From Thermoanaerobacter uzonensis DSM 18761 (lineage in GTDB: Bacteria > Bacillota > Thermoanaerobacteria > Thermoanaerobacterales > Thermoanaerobacteraceae): a DNA stretch of 64,000 bases. Both the position numbers and the translations under genes were made by a program. Of this stretch, positions 1-9,023 are shown piece after piece. Each line of letters begins with the position of its first letter. Position 1 is the first letter of the stretch. The stretch spans positions 124,001-188,000 of the forward strand of contig NZ_FQUR01000007.1 of NCBI RefSeq assembly GCF_900129115.1. The letters are read 5' to 3'. The notes under the pieces are model-generated. The model ran no database searches. It saw only the letters and a program-made list of their open reading frames with translations, and was not told where the DNA came from.

Positions 1-18
1 GAAAGTGAGGAACTGATT

Positions 19-471
19 ATGCAAATAAATACAAAAAACTTTGGCATCATAGAATACAATCCTGAAGACGTCATTTACTTTGAAGAAGGAATACCAGGTT
101 TTGAAAATTTACACAATTTTTTAATAATTACTGACAACGAAGAAAACATGCCTTTTAAATGGCTTCAATCAATTGATAATACAGATATAGCTTTTGTAGT
201 TATTGACCCTAGAGTTTTTAAGCCTAATTATACCTTTGAAATTGATGAAGAATTAATACAAGCTCTTCAAATAGAGGATGTGAACCACCTTCTCATATAC
301 GTAATTGTAGTAATCCCCGATGAAATAGAAAAAATGACAGCAAACCTAAAAGCACCTATAATTATAAATGCTAAAAATAACAAAGGTAAACAAGTCATTC
401 TTGACAATGGCGAATACCTCATAAAACATCCAATATTGGAGGAACTCAAAAATGCTTATTCTAACGCGTAA
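19..471 (+). CDS. fliW: Flagellar assembly factor FliW
   Basis: FliW is a small cytoplasmic protein that, in Bacillus subtilis, binds either flagellin or CsrA; when flagellin accumulates it stays on flagellin and CsrA is free to repress flagellin translation. The 150-residue length fits the family, and the segment EEGIPGFENLHNFLI near residues 23-37 is typical. A GTGAGGAA ribosome site lies just upstream of the ATG. The gene overlaps csrA by 20 bases and is followed by flagellin, the usual fliW-csrA-hag order, which is the strongest support. Its promoter lies outside the window. Confidence 0.95.
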   Translation: MQINTKNFGIIEYNPEDVIYFEEGIPGFENLHNFLIITDNEENMPFKWLQSIDNTDIAFVVIDPRVFKPNYTFEIDEELIQALQIEDVNHLLIYVIVVIPDEIEKMTANLKAPIIINAKNNKGKQVILDNGEYLIKHPILEELKNAYSNA

Positions 472-679
472 AGTAGGTCAAGCCATAATTATAGGGGAAG
501 ATATAGAAATTAGAATATTAGAAATTGACGATGGTCAAATAAAATTGGGGGTTACTGCGCCAAAAAACATATCTGTTTTAAGAAAAGAGCTTATAGAAAT
601 CAAAGACGAAAACTTAAAAGCTGCATCTGTAAACAAAGAAGCTTTGAGTAAAATAGAAAATTTTATTAAAAAACGCTAA
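452..679 (+). CDS. csrA: Carbon storage regulator CsrA
   Basis: CsrA is a dimeric RNA-binding protein that blocks translation by binding GGA motifs, often in hairpin loops over the ribosome site. The start MLILTRKVGQAIIIGEDIEI is the canonical CsrA N terminus, and the 75-residue length fits Gram-positive members with a slightly extended C terminus. It starts inside the fliW reading frame, implying translational coupling. The adjacent flagellin leader carries two GGA sites, so flagellin is the likely main target, with FliW as the protein antagonist. Confidence 0.97.
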   Translation: MLILTRKVGQAIIIGEDIEIRILEIDDGQIKLGVTAPKNISVLRKELIEIKDENLKAASVNKEALSKIENFIKKR

Positions 680-703
680 AGTAAATTAAAAATATATCGA
701 TAT
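677..703 (+). promoter_or_regulatory. Candidate sigma-28 (SigD) promoter for flagellin
   Basis: TAAA at 677-680, a 15-base spacer, then ATCGATAT at 696-703. The sigma-28 consensus is TAAA-N15-GCCGATAT, so the match is good except for the first two bases of the -10. The -35 overlaps the csrA stop codon. It would give flagellin its own transcript with a leader of about 90 bases. Confidence 0.65.
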
Positions 704-727
704 AAATAGTGTAAACAAAAGATGAAG

Positions 728-800
728 CAGTTGGCCAACTGTAGACCTTAAAACTTAAAAAGGCAAGGATGCCAAATAAAAAATTCAAGGAGGAAGATAA
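728..800 (+). promoter_or_regulatory. Flagellin mRNA leader with two CsrA-type sites
   Basis: Three things are visible. CAGTTGGCCAACTG (728-741) is a perfect 14-base palindrome. GGCAAGGATGCC (762-773) folds as a short stem presenting AGGA in the loop, close to the CsrA consensus. TTCAAGGAGGAAGAT overlaps the ribosome site just before the ATG at 802. One GGA in an upstream hairpin plus one on the Shine-Dalgarno is the arrangement known for B. subtilis hag, so translational repression by CsrA is inferred. Confidence 0.6.
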
Positions 801-801
801 A

Positions 802-1656
802 ATGATTATCAACCACAACTTAAGTGCGTTAAACGCATGGAGAGCACTTTCAGTTAACACTGCGAACACACAAAAAGTATTAGAGAAACTTTCATCAGGT
901 TACAGAATAAATAGAGCTGGTGACGACGCAGCAGGATTGGCAATTTCAGAGAAAATGAGAGCGCAGATAGCTGGTTTGAATCAAGCTCAAAGAAATGCTC
1001 AAGATGGTATATCTTTAATCCAAACAGCTGAAGGTGCATTAAATGAAACACATGCAATACTTCAGAGAATGAGAGAATTGACAGTTCAAGCTGCAAATAG
1101 TACAAATACTCTTACTGATAGGCAAAATATTCAAAAGGAGATTGACCAACTTAAGAAGGAAATAAATAGGATTGCCTCAACAACGCAGTTTAACACTAGG
1201 AATCTTTTAAATGGTTCTTTAGCTGCTGGTAAAGCTACACTTACATTTCAGATTGGTGCTAATAGCCAGCAAGTACTTAAATTAAACATAGCTACAATGA
1301 CTGCATCGGCGTTGAAAGGTACTGCTGCTGGAGCTATTTCAATGGCGAGTGTTAATGTAGCTACTAATAATGCTTCTGCTATTAGTGCCCAAATTAATTC
1401 TATCGATGCAGCAATAAATAAAGTGTCTGGTCAAAGAGCCGACCTTGGTGCGGTACAAAATAGGCTTGAACATACTATAAACAACCTTGGTACAGCAGCA
1501 GAAAACTTAACAGCAGCAGAATCACGCATAAGAGATGTTGATATGGCAAAAGCGATGATGGAATTCACAAAAGACAACATACTCAATCAAGCAGCTACAG
1601 CAATGTTGGCGCAAGCAAATCAATTACCACAAACGGTATTACAATTGCTCAGATAA
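802..1656 (+). CDS. hag: Flagellin
   Basis: Structural protein of the flagellar filament. The N terminus [20 protein letters not shown] and the C terminus ending in [12 protein letters not shown] are the conserved D0/D1 ends; the 284-residue protein has only a short, Ala/Thr/Ser/Asn-rich centre (about residues 140-200), the likely glycosylation surface. I chose the ATG at 802 over an in-frame ATG 33 bases upstream because AAGGAGG sits at the right distance and homologues begin MIINHN. A glycosyltransferase and legionaminic acid genes follow, so the filament is probably O-glycosylated. A strong terminator closes the gene. Confidence 0.97.
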   Translation: MIINHNLSALNAWRALSVNTANTQKVLEKLSSGYRINRAGDDAAGLAISEKMRAQIAGLNQAQRNAQDGISLIQTAEGALNETHAILQRMRELTVQAANSTNTLTDRQNIQKEIDQLKKEINRIASTTQFNTRNLLNGSLAAGKATLTFQIGANSQQVLKLNIATMTASALKGTAAGAISMASVNVATNNASAISAQINSIDAAINKVSGQRADLGAVQNRLEHTINNLGTAAENLTAAESRIRDVDMAKAMMEFTKDNILNQAATAMLAQANQLPQTVLQLLR

Positions 1657-1660
1657 CACA

Positions 1661-1695
1661 AAAGGGAGGCTTTACACCTCCCTTTAATTTTTTTT
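1661..1695 (+). terminator. Rho-independent terminator of flagellin
   Basis: AAAGGGAGG / CCTCCCTTT stem around a short loop, followed by AATTTTTTTT. It should make flagellin a largely monocistronic message. Confidence 0.92.
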
Positions 1696-1761
1696 GCCTT
1701 TTTATTGAAGTGCCTTTTTGACAATATAATTAAATATACGCAGATTATTTTCTAAAAGTCT

Positions 1762-1787
1762 TAAATTATATTTATTTGTGACGATAA
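1762..1787 (+). promoter_or_regulatory. Candidate sigma-28 promoter for the glycosylation genes
   Basis: TAAA at 762-765 of this kilobase, a 14-base spacer, then GACGATAA. The -10 resembles the flaG promoter further downstream (GTCGATAT). It would drive the small gene at 1823 and the maf-leg operon together with the filament genes. Confidence 0.5.
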
Positions 1788-1822
1788 TTTATATAAGCAT
1801 TATAATTATAGGAGGTATTGAA

Positions 1823-2176
1823 ATGGTTAATGAGCTTATGAAAGAAACAATGGAAGAGAGCTTTAAATATATACCAAAGTTGATAAAAGGAATTGATAAA
1901 GAGATCGAATATATTAATAATGGAGAATATGAAGAGGCAATTTCTTTGTTAACAAATATTATAGAGGGGCTTGATTGGTCAATACAAGCTATTACTTTAA
2001 CGGAGTCGTTACATGGATTTAATATAGATATATATAAAACTAACGAAAATCTGAATATATTGCTTGAAGCTATTGAAAATTCTGATTATCAATTAATATC
2101 TGATATACTAAATTACGAACTTAAAGCTATTTTATATGAATATATAAATCACTGCCAAAAGGGAGAGCTTAACTGA
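1823..2176 (+). CDS. Small acidic helical protein of unknown function, next to maf
   Basis: I do not recognise a family. The 117-residue product is acidic, predicted mostly helical, and has no signal peptide or membrane segment. The ATG at 1823 is preferred over an in-frame start 45 bases upstream because TAGGAGGT lies at ideal distance. Its TGA overlaps the ATG of the glycosyltransferase gene by one base (TGATG), so the two are translationally coupled. A role as partner or chaperone of the Maf glycosyltransferase, or of flagellin, is a guess from position only. Confidence 0.7.
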   Translation: MVNELMKETMEESFKYIPKLIKGIDKEIEYINNGEYEEAISLLTNIIEGLDWSIQAITLTESLHGFNIDIYKTNENLNILLEAIENSDYQLISDILNYELKAILYEYINHCQKGELN

Positions 2177-3963
2177 TGAGTTTATTTGAAATTGTTAAAG
2201 CAAAAGAAGGGTTTGATACTTTAGTTTTAGTAGCTGATAATAAAAGATATTTTTTACACAGTATCTATTACCCTGTAAAAGAGGCACGAGAGTGGGCAGA
2301 GAAGATTCAATTTAATGATGAAGAGATAATATTAATTTATGGGGTAGGACTGGGTTATCATATAAATTTTTTAGCAGAAAAATTGTGTGTGGGTAATAGG
2401 CTAATTTTAGTTGAGCCATCGAAGGAAATATTTGAATATGCATTAAATAATGGTTATTATGATGAATTTAAGGATAAAGCTAATATATTTTTTATAAATG
2501 AGGATTCAGATGAAAATATAAGAAATTTGTTATCTAGATATATTCCATGGGATAATTTTGAAAATCTTGTTTATAAGGAATTTAAACAATATCCTACAGT
2601 CTTTGAAGATCATTATAAGATGTTTAACAACTGCTTAATAGAAACTATAAATGCAATGAGGATAAATAGAAATACGGCCTTGTATTTTGCATCCCAATGG
2701 CAATCAAATTTTATGGAAAATATAGAGTTTATTTTTAAAAGTGTACCAGTGAAGTCGTTTTTCAATTTATTCAAAGATATTCCAGCTGTTATAGTATCAG
2801 CAGGTCCTTCATTAGATAAGAATATTAGACTTTTAAAAGAAGCAAAGGATAAGAGTATAATAATATGTGTTGGTACTGCTTTAAAGGCTTTATTAAGAGA
2901 AGGGATTGAACCAGATTTTGTTGTTTCAATAGATGGAAGTGAGAAAAACTTTAAACATTTTGAGGGTTGTTCAGTTAACAGTCCATTATTATATGACCTT
3001 ACAGTATATCCACAAATATTGAAGGAATATAAAGGTCCTCTTATTATGGGACGAATTGCTTCAGATTTTTCTGCTTTATTTGAGGGAAAACTATCGTTAG
3101 AATTTGGAAGTTTAAATGCAGGTCCCTCAGTAGCAAATTTGTCGCTAGATTTTGCTTATAAAATGGGATGTAATCCTATTGTATTTATAGGGCAGGACTT
3201 AGCATATTTAAATAATCGAACACATGCTTCTGGAACAACCTATGAAAAAGACAGAATAAATAGCAATTCTGATGAAAAAGAGTATATATATGTTGATGGC
3301 AATCATGAAGATAAGGTTTTAACAGACCGGGTTTTGCTTTCATTTAAGACGTGGTTTGAAAATTATATATATACTCACTCAGATAGGATTTACATAAATG
3401 CAACAGAAGGTGGCGCACTTATAAAAGGAACAAAAATAATGAGTTTTAAAGATGTAATAGAGGAATATATGAATGTAAATTTAAATATACATCAAAGAAT
3501 TAATGATCTATTTATAAATGAAAGAATAAAACCAGAACAAGAGAAAATAAATTCTCTTCAAAAGGAATTTGAAAATACAATTAAAAGATTAAGGATAATA
3601 AAATGGGATTGTATGCGTGGTGCAAAGCTATCAAAAAAAATGTATAATGAATATGAAAAAGATATTAATGCTGACGTAACGCGAATACTCGCAATATTGG
3701 ATAAAATTGACGCAAAATTGAGAAATTCCAAAGAAAGCTTTTTATTTATATCCTCTATCTTAAATATAGTAACAACAAAAGTCCTTAAAGGATTTAAAGC
3801 TAAAAAAAATGAAACAGAAAGAGAAAAGAAACTACGAATATCCATGATGTCGTATACACTTTATCAGGGTATTTATGAAGCAATAGTACAATCGGAAAAA
3901 AGTCTTGAGAAGGCATTAAATACGATAAAAAGTTTAAATTCTAGAAATATAACTAATTCTTAA
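2176..3963 (+). CDS. Motility-associated (Maf/DUF115-type) flagellin glycosyltransferase
   Basis: Maf proteins transfer nonulosonic acids such as pseudaminic or legionaminic acid to flagellin in the cytoplasm before export. The 595-residue product has the family layout: an N-terminal region with IYGVGLGYHINFL near residue 55, and a central DUF115 (MptE-like) domain beginning PAVIVSAGPSLDKNIRLL near residue 205 with GQDLAYLNNRTHA further on, then a long helical C terminus. It is coupled to the small gene before it and is followed 15 bases later by the legionaminic acid operon, which identifies the probable sugar donor. No direct evidence shows which residues of flagellin are modified. Confidence 0.85.
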   Translation: MSLFEIVKAKEGFDTLVLVADNKRYFLHSIYYPVKEAREWAEKIQFNDEEIILIYGVGLGYHINFLAEKLCVGNRLILVEPSKEIFEYALNNGYYDEFKDKANIFFINEDSDENIRNLLSRYIPWDNFENLVYKEFKQYPTVFEDHYKMFNNCLIETINAMRINRNTALYFASQWQSNFMENIEFIFKSVPVKSFFNLFKDIPAVIVSAGPSLDKNIRLLKEAKDKSIIICVGTALKALLREGIEPDFVVSIDGSEKNFKHFEGCSVNSPLLYDLTVYPQILKEYKGPLIMGRIASDFSALFEGKLSLEFGSLNAGPSVANLSLDFAYKMGCNPIVFIGQDLAYLNNRTHASGTTYEKDRINSNSDEKEYIYVDGNHEDKVLTDRVLLSFKTWFENYIYTHSDRIYINATEGGALIKGTKIMSFKDVIEEYMNVNLNIHQRINDLFINERIKPEQEKINSLQKEFENTIKRLRIIKWDCMRGAKLSKKMYNEYEKDINADVTRILAILDKIDAKLRNSKESFLFISSILNIVTTKVLKGFKAKKNETEREKKLRISMMSYTLYQGIYEAIVQSEKSLEKALNTIKSLNSRNITNS

Positions 3964-3978
3964 TACAGGAGGATAAAT

Positions 3979-4965
3979 ATGAAAATAAAAGGTAAAAAAA
4001 TTCTTGTTACAGGTGCAGGAGGGTTTATTGGTTCTCATCTTGTAGAAAAATTAGTTGAAATGGGTGCAAAAGTGCGAGCATTTGTTCGATACAATTCCAA
4101 AAATAATTGGGGATGGTTGGAGACATCACCATATAAAACGGAAATAGAAATTTACACCGGTGATATAAGAGATTATGATAGTGTAAAAGATTCCATGAAA
4201 GGAATAGAGGTTGTTTTTCACTTAGCTGCTCTTATAGGAATACCGTATTCATATATTTCGCCACTTGCATATATAAAGACAAATATAGAAGGAACGTATA
4301 ATGTATTGCAATCTGCAAGAGAACTAGGTGTAGAAAGAGTAATACATACCTCCACAAGTGAAGTTTATGGGACGGCGAAATATGTGCCTATTGATGAATC
4401 ACATCCATTACAGCCACAATCTCCGTATTCGGCTACCAAGATAAGTGCCGATAATATAGCACTGAGTTTTTATAATGCATTCAATTTACCGGTAACAATA
4501 GTGCGACCGTTTAACACGTATGGTCCACGTCAATCTGCAAGAGCAGTAATTCCTACAATTATTACTCAGATTATGAGTGGTAAAAAACAAATTAAACTTG
4601 GTAATTTACAACCTACAAGAGACATGAATTATGTGATAGATACAGTAAATGGATTTATAAAGATAGCAGAATGTGATAAACTTTTAGGAGAAGTAACGAA
4701 TATAGGTTCAGGGAAGGAAATATCAATAGGAGATTTAGCCAGGCTTATTTTTCAGTTAATGGGAGTGGAAGTAGAAATAGAACAAGAAGAGCAAAGATTT
4801 AGGCCGGAAAAAAGTGAAGTTGAAAGGTTGCTCTGTGATAACAAGAAAATAAAAAAATTTACTGATTGGGAGCCTAAATATTCGCTGGATAAGGGGCTTA
4901 ATGAGACCATAAAATGGATGAGTTCTCACTTAAATATGTATAAGCCGGAGGTATACAATGTGTGA
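3979..4965 (+). CDS. legB: NAD-dependent sugar-nucleotide 4,6-dehydratase, LegB type
   Basis: Extended short-chain dehydrogenase that would convert a nucleotide-GlcNAc to its 4-keto-6-deoxy form, the first committed step to legionaminic acid. The Rossmann motif GAGGFIGSHL is at residues 12-21, the catalytic pair is in YSATK near residue 150, and RPFNTYGPRQSARAV is a typical substrate-side motif. Length (328) fits. It heads the leg gene set, with 15 bases after maf and an 8-base overlap with legC. On sequence alone it could be another 4,6-dehydratase; the neighbours make LegB the best call. Confidence 0.85.
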   Translation: MKIKGKKILVTGAGGFIGSHLVEKLVEMGAKVRAFVRYNSKNNWGWLETSPYKTEIEIYTGDIRDYDSVKDSMKGIEVVFHLAALIGIPYSYISPLAYIKTNIEGTYNVLQSARELGVERVIHTSTSEVYGTAKYVPIDESHPLQPQSPYSATKISADNIALSFYNAFNLPVTIVRPFNTYGPRQSARAVIPTIITQIMSGKKQIKLGNLQPTRDMNYVIDTVNGFIKIAECDKLLGEVTNIGSGKEISIGDLARLIFQLMGVEVEIEQEEQRFRPEKSEVERLLCDNKKIKKFTDWEPKYSLDKGLNETIKWMSSHLNMYKPEVYNV

Positions 4966-6085
4966 ATTATATCTTGATTCTCCTAATTTAGGTGAGTTAG
5001 AAAAAGAATATATTTTAAAAGCAATTGATAGTAATTTTGTATCGACTGTTGGCCCTTTTGTACCCGAGTTTGAAGAGAAATTTGCAAAATATTTAAAAGT
5101 AACCTCTTGTGTTGCAGTACAAAGTGGTACAGCGGCAATTCATGCTGCACTATATGAACTAGGTATAAAAGAAGGAGATGAGGTTATTGTACCTGCTATT
5201 ACCTTTGTTGCAACTGTTAATCCAATAGTTTATTGTGGGGCAACTCCAGTGTTTGTTGATATTGACAAAGATACTTGGGATATAGATCCGAAAGAAATTG
5301 AAAAAGCAATAACTTCGAAGACAAAAGCTATCATACCAGTTCACTTATATGGTAATCCATGTGATATGGATGAAATAATGAAGATTGCTGAGAAATATGG
5401 ACTTTACGTGATTGAAGATGCGACAGAAAGTCTTGGTGCTGAATATAAAGGGCGTATGACAGGTACAATTGGCCATATTGGATGTTTCAGCTTTAATGGC
5501 AATAAAATTATCACAACGGGCGGAGGCGGAATGATATCAACAAATAAGGAAAAGTGGGCTGCTCATATAAAATTTTTAGTTAACCAAGCGAGAGATGCAT
5601 CACAGGGTTATTTTCATCCTGAAATAGGTTTTAATTATCGGATGACAAATTTGGAAGCGGCTCTTGGGCTTGCCCAACTAGAACGTTTACCAGAATTTCT
5701 CAAAAAGAAGCGTATGTATTTTGAAGCGTATAAAAAAATTTTTGAAGGTATTGACGAGATAACACTCCAGAAAGAGTACGAAGGTGCTATAAGTTCTGCA
5801 TGGCTTCCATCTATAAAAATTGATTGCAAAAAAGTAAATATGACTATACCGGAGATTCAGAGCAAATTAAAAGAAAGAGGTATTCCAACAAGAAGGATAT
5901 TTAATCCAATAATTGATTTTCCGCCATATGTTAAGTATAAAAAGGGTAGTTATTCTAATTCATATGAAATATTTGAAAATGGCTTAAGTTTACCAGCGTC
6001 TACTTTAAATACGATGGAGAGTATAGAATATGCAGCAAAAACACTATTGGATATCTTAGGTCTTAAGAAAGAGGTAATTTTATGA
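4958..6085 (+). CDS. legC: PLP-dependent sugar aminotransferase, LegC type
   Basis: Member of the DegT/DnrJ/EryC1/StrS aminotransferases, expected to aminate C4 of the 4-keto sugar made by LegB using glutamate. Visible marks are AVQSGTAAIHAAL (phosphate-binding region), EDATESLGAEYKGRMTGTIG, and the PLP lysine in FSFNGNKIITTGGGGM near residue 183. Length 375 fits. It overlaps legB by 8 bases and legG by 4 (ATGA), indicating tight coupling. Confidence 0.87.
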   Translation: MCELYLDSPNLGELEKEYILKAIDSNFVSTVGPFVPEFEEKFAKYLKVTSCVAVQSGTAAIHAALYELGIKEGDEVIVPAITFVATVNPIVYCGATPVFVDIDKDTWDIDPKEIEKAITSKTKAIIPVHLYGNPCDMDEIMKIAEKYGLYVIEDATESLGAEYKGRMTGTIGHIGCFSFNGNKIITTGGGGMISTNKEKWAAHIKFLVNQARDASQGYFHPEIGFNYRMTNLEAALGLAQLERLPEFLKKKRMYFEAYKKIFEGIDEITLQKEYEGAISSAWLPSIKIDCKKVNMTIPEIQSKLKERGIPTRRIFNPIIDFPPYVKYKKGSYSNSYEIFENGLSLPASTLNTMESIEYAAKTLLDILGLKKEVIL

Positions 6086-7236
6086 AAAAAATTGCGGTTG
6101 TTACAGGTACAAGAGCAGAGTATGGACTATTATATTGGACAATGAAAGAAATTGAAAATGATCCGGAATTAAAATTACAACTTCTTGTTACAGGGATGCA
6201 TTTATCACCAGAATTTGGACTAACGATACAGGAGATTGAAAAAGATGGATTTAGAATAGAAGAGAAAATAGAAATTTTGCTTTCCTCTGATACAGGACAA
6301 GGAGTAGCTAAAGCTATAGGATTAGGAGTTATAGGATTTGCTCAAGCTTTTGCAAGATTAAATCCTGATATACTTGTGATTTTAGGTGACAGATTTGAAA
6401 TATTTGCAGCTGCGACCGCAGCAATGGTAATGAATATACCCATCGCTCATATTGGTGGTGGTGAATCAACAGAAGGAGCAATTGACGAGCAAATAAGACA
6501 TGCAATAACTAGAATGGCACACATTCATTTTACTAGTTGTGACTATTATGCAGAAAGAATAAAAAAAATGGGAGAAGAAGAATGGCGTATATTTAATGTT
6601 GGAGCGCCAGGATTAGAAAATATTAAGCGATTAAAGTTGTTTGAAAGAGAAGAACTGGAAAAATTGCTTAATATAGATTTAAGTAAAACCACATTATTAG
6701 TTACGTATCATTCGGTAACGTTGGAAATGCAAACTTTAAAAGAGCAAATGGATAATCTTTTAAGTGCATTGATGCAAACAGGGCATCAAATTATATTTAC
6801 CTATCCTAATTCTGATAGTGGAGGTAGATATATAATTAAAAGAATAAACGAATTTATTAAAGACTATAACAAAGCCAAAGCTTTTGTAAATTTAGGACAG
6901 CAGAAATATTTAAGTTTGTTCCAATATGTCAGTGCAATAGTTGGGAACTCTTCAAGTGGCATTATTGAAGCCCCATCTTTTAAATTACCTGTTGTAAACA
7001 TAGGTGACAGGCAAAAAGGTAGACTGCGAGCTAAAAATATTATAGATGTTGGTTATTCTAAAGATGAGATATTAGACGGTATTAATAAAGCACTATATAA
7101 TGAAGAGTTTAGAGCAAAACTTAAGGATACAAAAAATCCTTATGGAGATGGGGATACGAGTAAAAAGATTATTAAAATATTAAAAAATATCAATACAAAA
7201 CAAGAGAATTTCCTAAAAAAGAAGCTTACTTATTAG
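6082..7236 (+). CDS. legG: Hydrolysing UDP/GDP-sugar 2-epimerase, LegG (NeuC-like)
   Basis: NeuC-family enzyme that removes the nucleotide and inverts C2, giving 2,4-diacetamido-2,4,6-trideoxymannose. It starts MKKIAVVTGTRAEYGLL, the family signature, and carries LGDRFEIFAAA, HIGGGESTEGAIDEQIRH and the C-terminal VGNSSSGIIEAPSF segment. Length 384 is normal. ATGA overlap with legC; a 42-base gap follows before legI. Confidence 0.9.
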   Translation: MKKIAVVTGTRAEYGLLYWTMKEIENDPELKLQLLVTGMHLSPEFGLTIQEIEKDGFRIEEKIEILLSSDTGQGVAKAIGLGVIGFAQAFARLNPDILVILGDRFEIFAAATAAMVMNIPIAHIGGGESTEGAIDEQIRHAITRMAHIHFTSCDYYAERIKKMGEEEWRIFNVGAPGLENIKRLKLFEREELEKLLNIDLSKTTLLVTYHSVTLEMQTLKEQMDNLLSALMQTGHQIIFTYPNSDSGGRYIIKRINEFIKDYNKAKAFVNLGQQKYLSLFQYVSAIVGNSSSGIIEAPSFKLPVVNIGDRQKGRLRAKNIIDVGYSKDEILDGINKALYNEEFRAKLKDTKNPYGDGDTSKKIIKILKNINTKQENFLKKKLTY

Positions 7237-7278
7237 ATTTAGTTTTAAATTAATTTTGTAAAGAGAGATGGTAATCAG

Positions 7279-8322
7279 ATGATTAAAATAGGGAGTAAAA
7301 CAATTTCTGAGAATTCACCCGTGTTTATTATAGCTGAGGCTGGTGTGAATCACAATGGAGATGTAGAAATAGCGAAAAAAATGGTTGATGCGGCATGTGA
7401 GGCAGGAGCAGATGCAATAAAATTTCAAATATTTAAAACAGATAGTTTAGTGATTAAAAATGCGGATAAGGCTGAATATCAAAAGTTAAATACAGGAATA
7501 GATGAAACACAGTATGATATGTTAAAAAAATTAGAACTTTCATACGAAGAACATTTCAAAATTATGGAATACTGTAAAGAGCGAAATATAATATATCTTT
7601 CAACACCGTTTGATTATGAAAGTGTTGACGCATTAGAAGAACTAAATGTTTGTGCATATAAAATAAGTTCAGGAGACATAACAAACCTTCCATTTCTAAA
7701 ATACATAGCAAGCAAGGGAAAACCAATGATTGTTTCTACAGGCATGTCAAATCTAGGTGAAGTAGAAGATGCAATAGAAATAATAAAAAGTACGGGGAAC
7801 GAAGAGATAATTTTATTGCACTGTACATCCAGTTACCCGACAGAATACCATGACGTAAACTTAAAGTCGATGATTACTTTAAAGAATGCTTTTCAAATCC
7901 CAATAGGCTATTCTGATCATACACTTGGTATTGAAGTCCCAATTGCTGCAGTATCATTAGGAGCAAGAATTATTGAAAAACATTTTACTCTTGATAGAAC
8001 TATGCCAGGACCTGATCATAAAGCATCATTAGAGCCTGCTGAACTAAAGCAAATGATTATTAGTATACGAAATATAGAAAAAGCCTTAGGTAATGGGATA
8101 AAAAAATGTACACAAAGTGAGGAAAATGTCAAAAAAATAGCCAGAAAATCAATTGTTGCAGCAACTTATATTCCTAAAGGAAGTATTATTAATGAAAATA
8201 TGTTAACGATAAAAAGACCGGGGACGGGTATACCACCGAAGTTCATAGATTATTTAATAGGTAAAAAAGCAAAAATTGACATCTTAAAGGATACAATTCT
8301 TGATCTATCGATGATTGAATAG
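7279..8322 (+). CDS. legI: N,N'-diacetyllegionaminate synthase, LegI (NeuB-like)
   Basis: Condenses the free mannose derivative with phosphoenolpyruvate to the nine-carbon legionaminic acid. The NeuB barrel occupies about residues 1-270 with AEAGVNHNGD, DAIKFQIFKTDSL, PIGYSDHTLGIEVP and EKHFTLDRTMPGPDHKASL; a C-terminal SAF (antifreeze-like) domain follows from about residue 285 with RKSIVAATYIPKG. Length 347 fits. It cannot be told from pseudaminate or sialate synthase by motifs alone; a LegF/PtmE-containing cluster and no pseudaminate-type genes favour legionaminate. Confidence 0.87.
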   Translation: MIKIGSKTISENSPVFIIAEAGVNHNGDVEIAKKMVDAACEAGADAIKFQIFKTDSLVIKNADKAEYQKLNTGIDETQYDMLKKLELSYEEHFKIMEYCKERNIIYLSTPFDYESVDALEELNVCAYKISSGDITNLPFLKYIASKGKPMIVSTGMSNLGEVEDAIEIIKSTGNEEIILLHCTSSYPTEYHDVNLKSMITLKNAFQIPIGYSDHTLGIEVPIAAVSLGARIIEKHFTLDRTMPGPDHKASLEPAELKQMIISIRNIEKALGNGIKKCTQSEENVKKIARKSIVAATYIPKGSIINENMLTIKRPGTGIPPKFIDYLIGKKAKIDILKDTILDLSMIE

Positions 8323-8351
8323 ATTTTCTGGGTTGTAAAGGAGGAACTTTT

Positions 8352-9011
8352 TTGAAAAAAGTAATATTGATTGGTGCAGGAGGACATGCAAAAGCAGTAA
8401 TAGATATACTTAAAAAAAACAATCAAGAGATAGAAATTGTAGGGTTAATAACAAAAGATGCTGCCGATATAGGGGAGAAAGTATTAGGGGTACCGATAAT
8501 TGGTACAGATAAAGAACTTAGTGAGCTATTTAACAAAGGTATAAGGTATGCTCTTATAGCTGTAGGAAGTGTTGACAATAATTTTTTAAGGGAAAAGTTA
8601 TATAAAAAGGTCGCAAATATTGGGTATACTTTTATAAATGCATTTCATCCTTCTTCCATTATTTCTGATTATGCGAGGTTTGGTACGGGAAATGTTGTTA
8701 TGGCAGGAGTATTGGTTGGGCCTGATACAATAATAGGGAACAATGTAATTTTAAATACAGGTTCCATAATAGAACATGATTGTGTGATAGAAGATCATGT
8801 TCACATAGCTCCAGGTGTCAAAATTGCAGGAGGGGTAAAAATTGGAGAAACAAGCCACATTGGAATTGGTAGTGTTATTATTCAGGGGATAAAGATAGGA
8901 AAAAATGTTGTGGTTGGAGCAGGAACTATTGTTTTAGAAGATATACCAGATAATGCAGTTGTGGTAGGTGTGCCGGGGAAAATCAAAAAATTTAGGGAAA
9001 CCAATGATTAA
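8352..9011 (+). CDS. legH: Sugar N-acetyltransferase, LegH/NeuD type
   Basis: Acetyltransferase with an N-terminal Rossmann-like PglD_N domain (KKVILIGAGGHAKAVIDIL) and a left-handed beta-helix of hexapeptide repeats from about residue 100 (VGPDTIIGNNVILNTGSIIEHDC, shortened here to its parts IIGNNVIL and IEHDCVIEDHVHIAPG). It would acetylate the 4-amino group made by LegC. The start is TTG, preceded by AAGGAGG. Length 219 fits. The gene lies 12 bases before the nucleotidyltransferase. Confidence 0.85.
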   Translation: MKKVILIGAGGHAKAVIDILKKNNQEIEIVGLITKDAADIGEKVLGVPIIGTDKELSELFNKGIRYALIAVGSVDNNFLREKLYKKVANIGYTFINAFHPSSIISDYARFGTGNVVMAGVLVGPDTIIGNNVILNTGSIIEHDCVIEDHVHIAPGVKIAGGVKIGETSHIGIGSVIIQGIKIGKNVVVGAGTIVLEDIPDNAVVVGVPGKIKKFRETND

Positions 9012-9023
9012 GGGGAAATTTAA

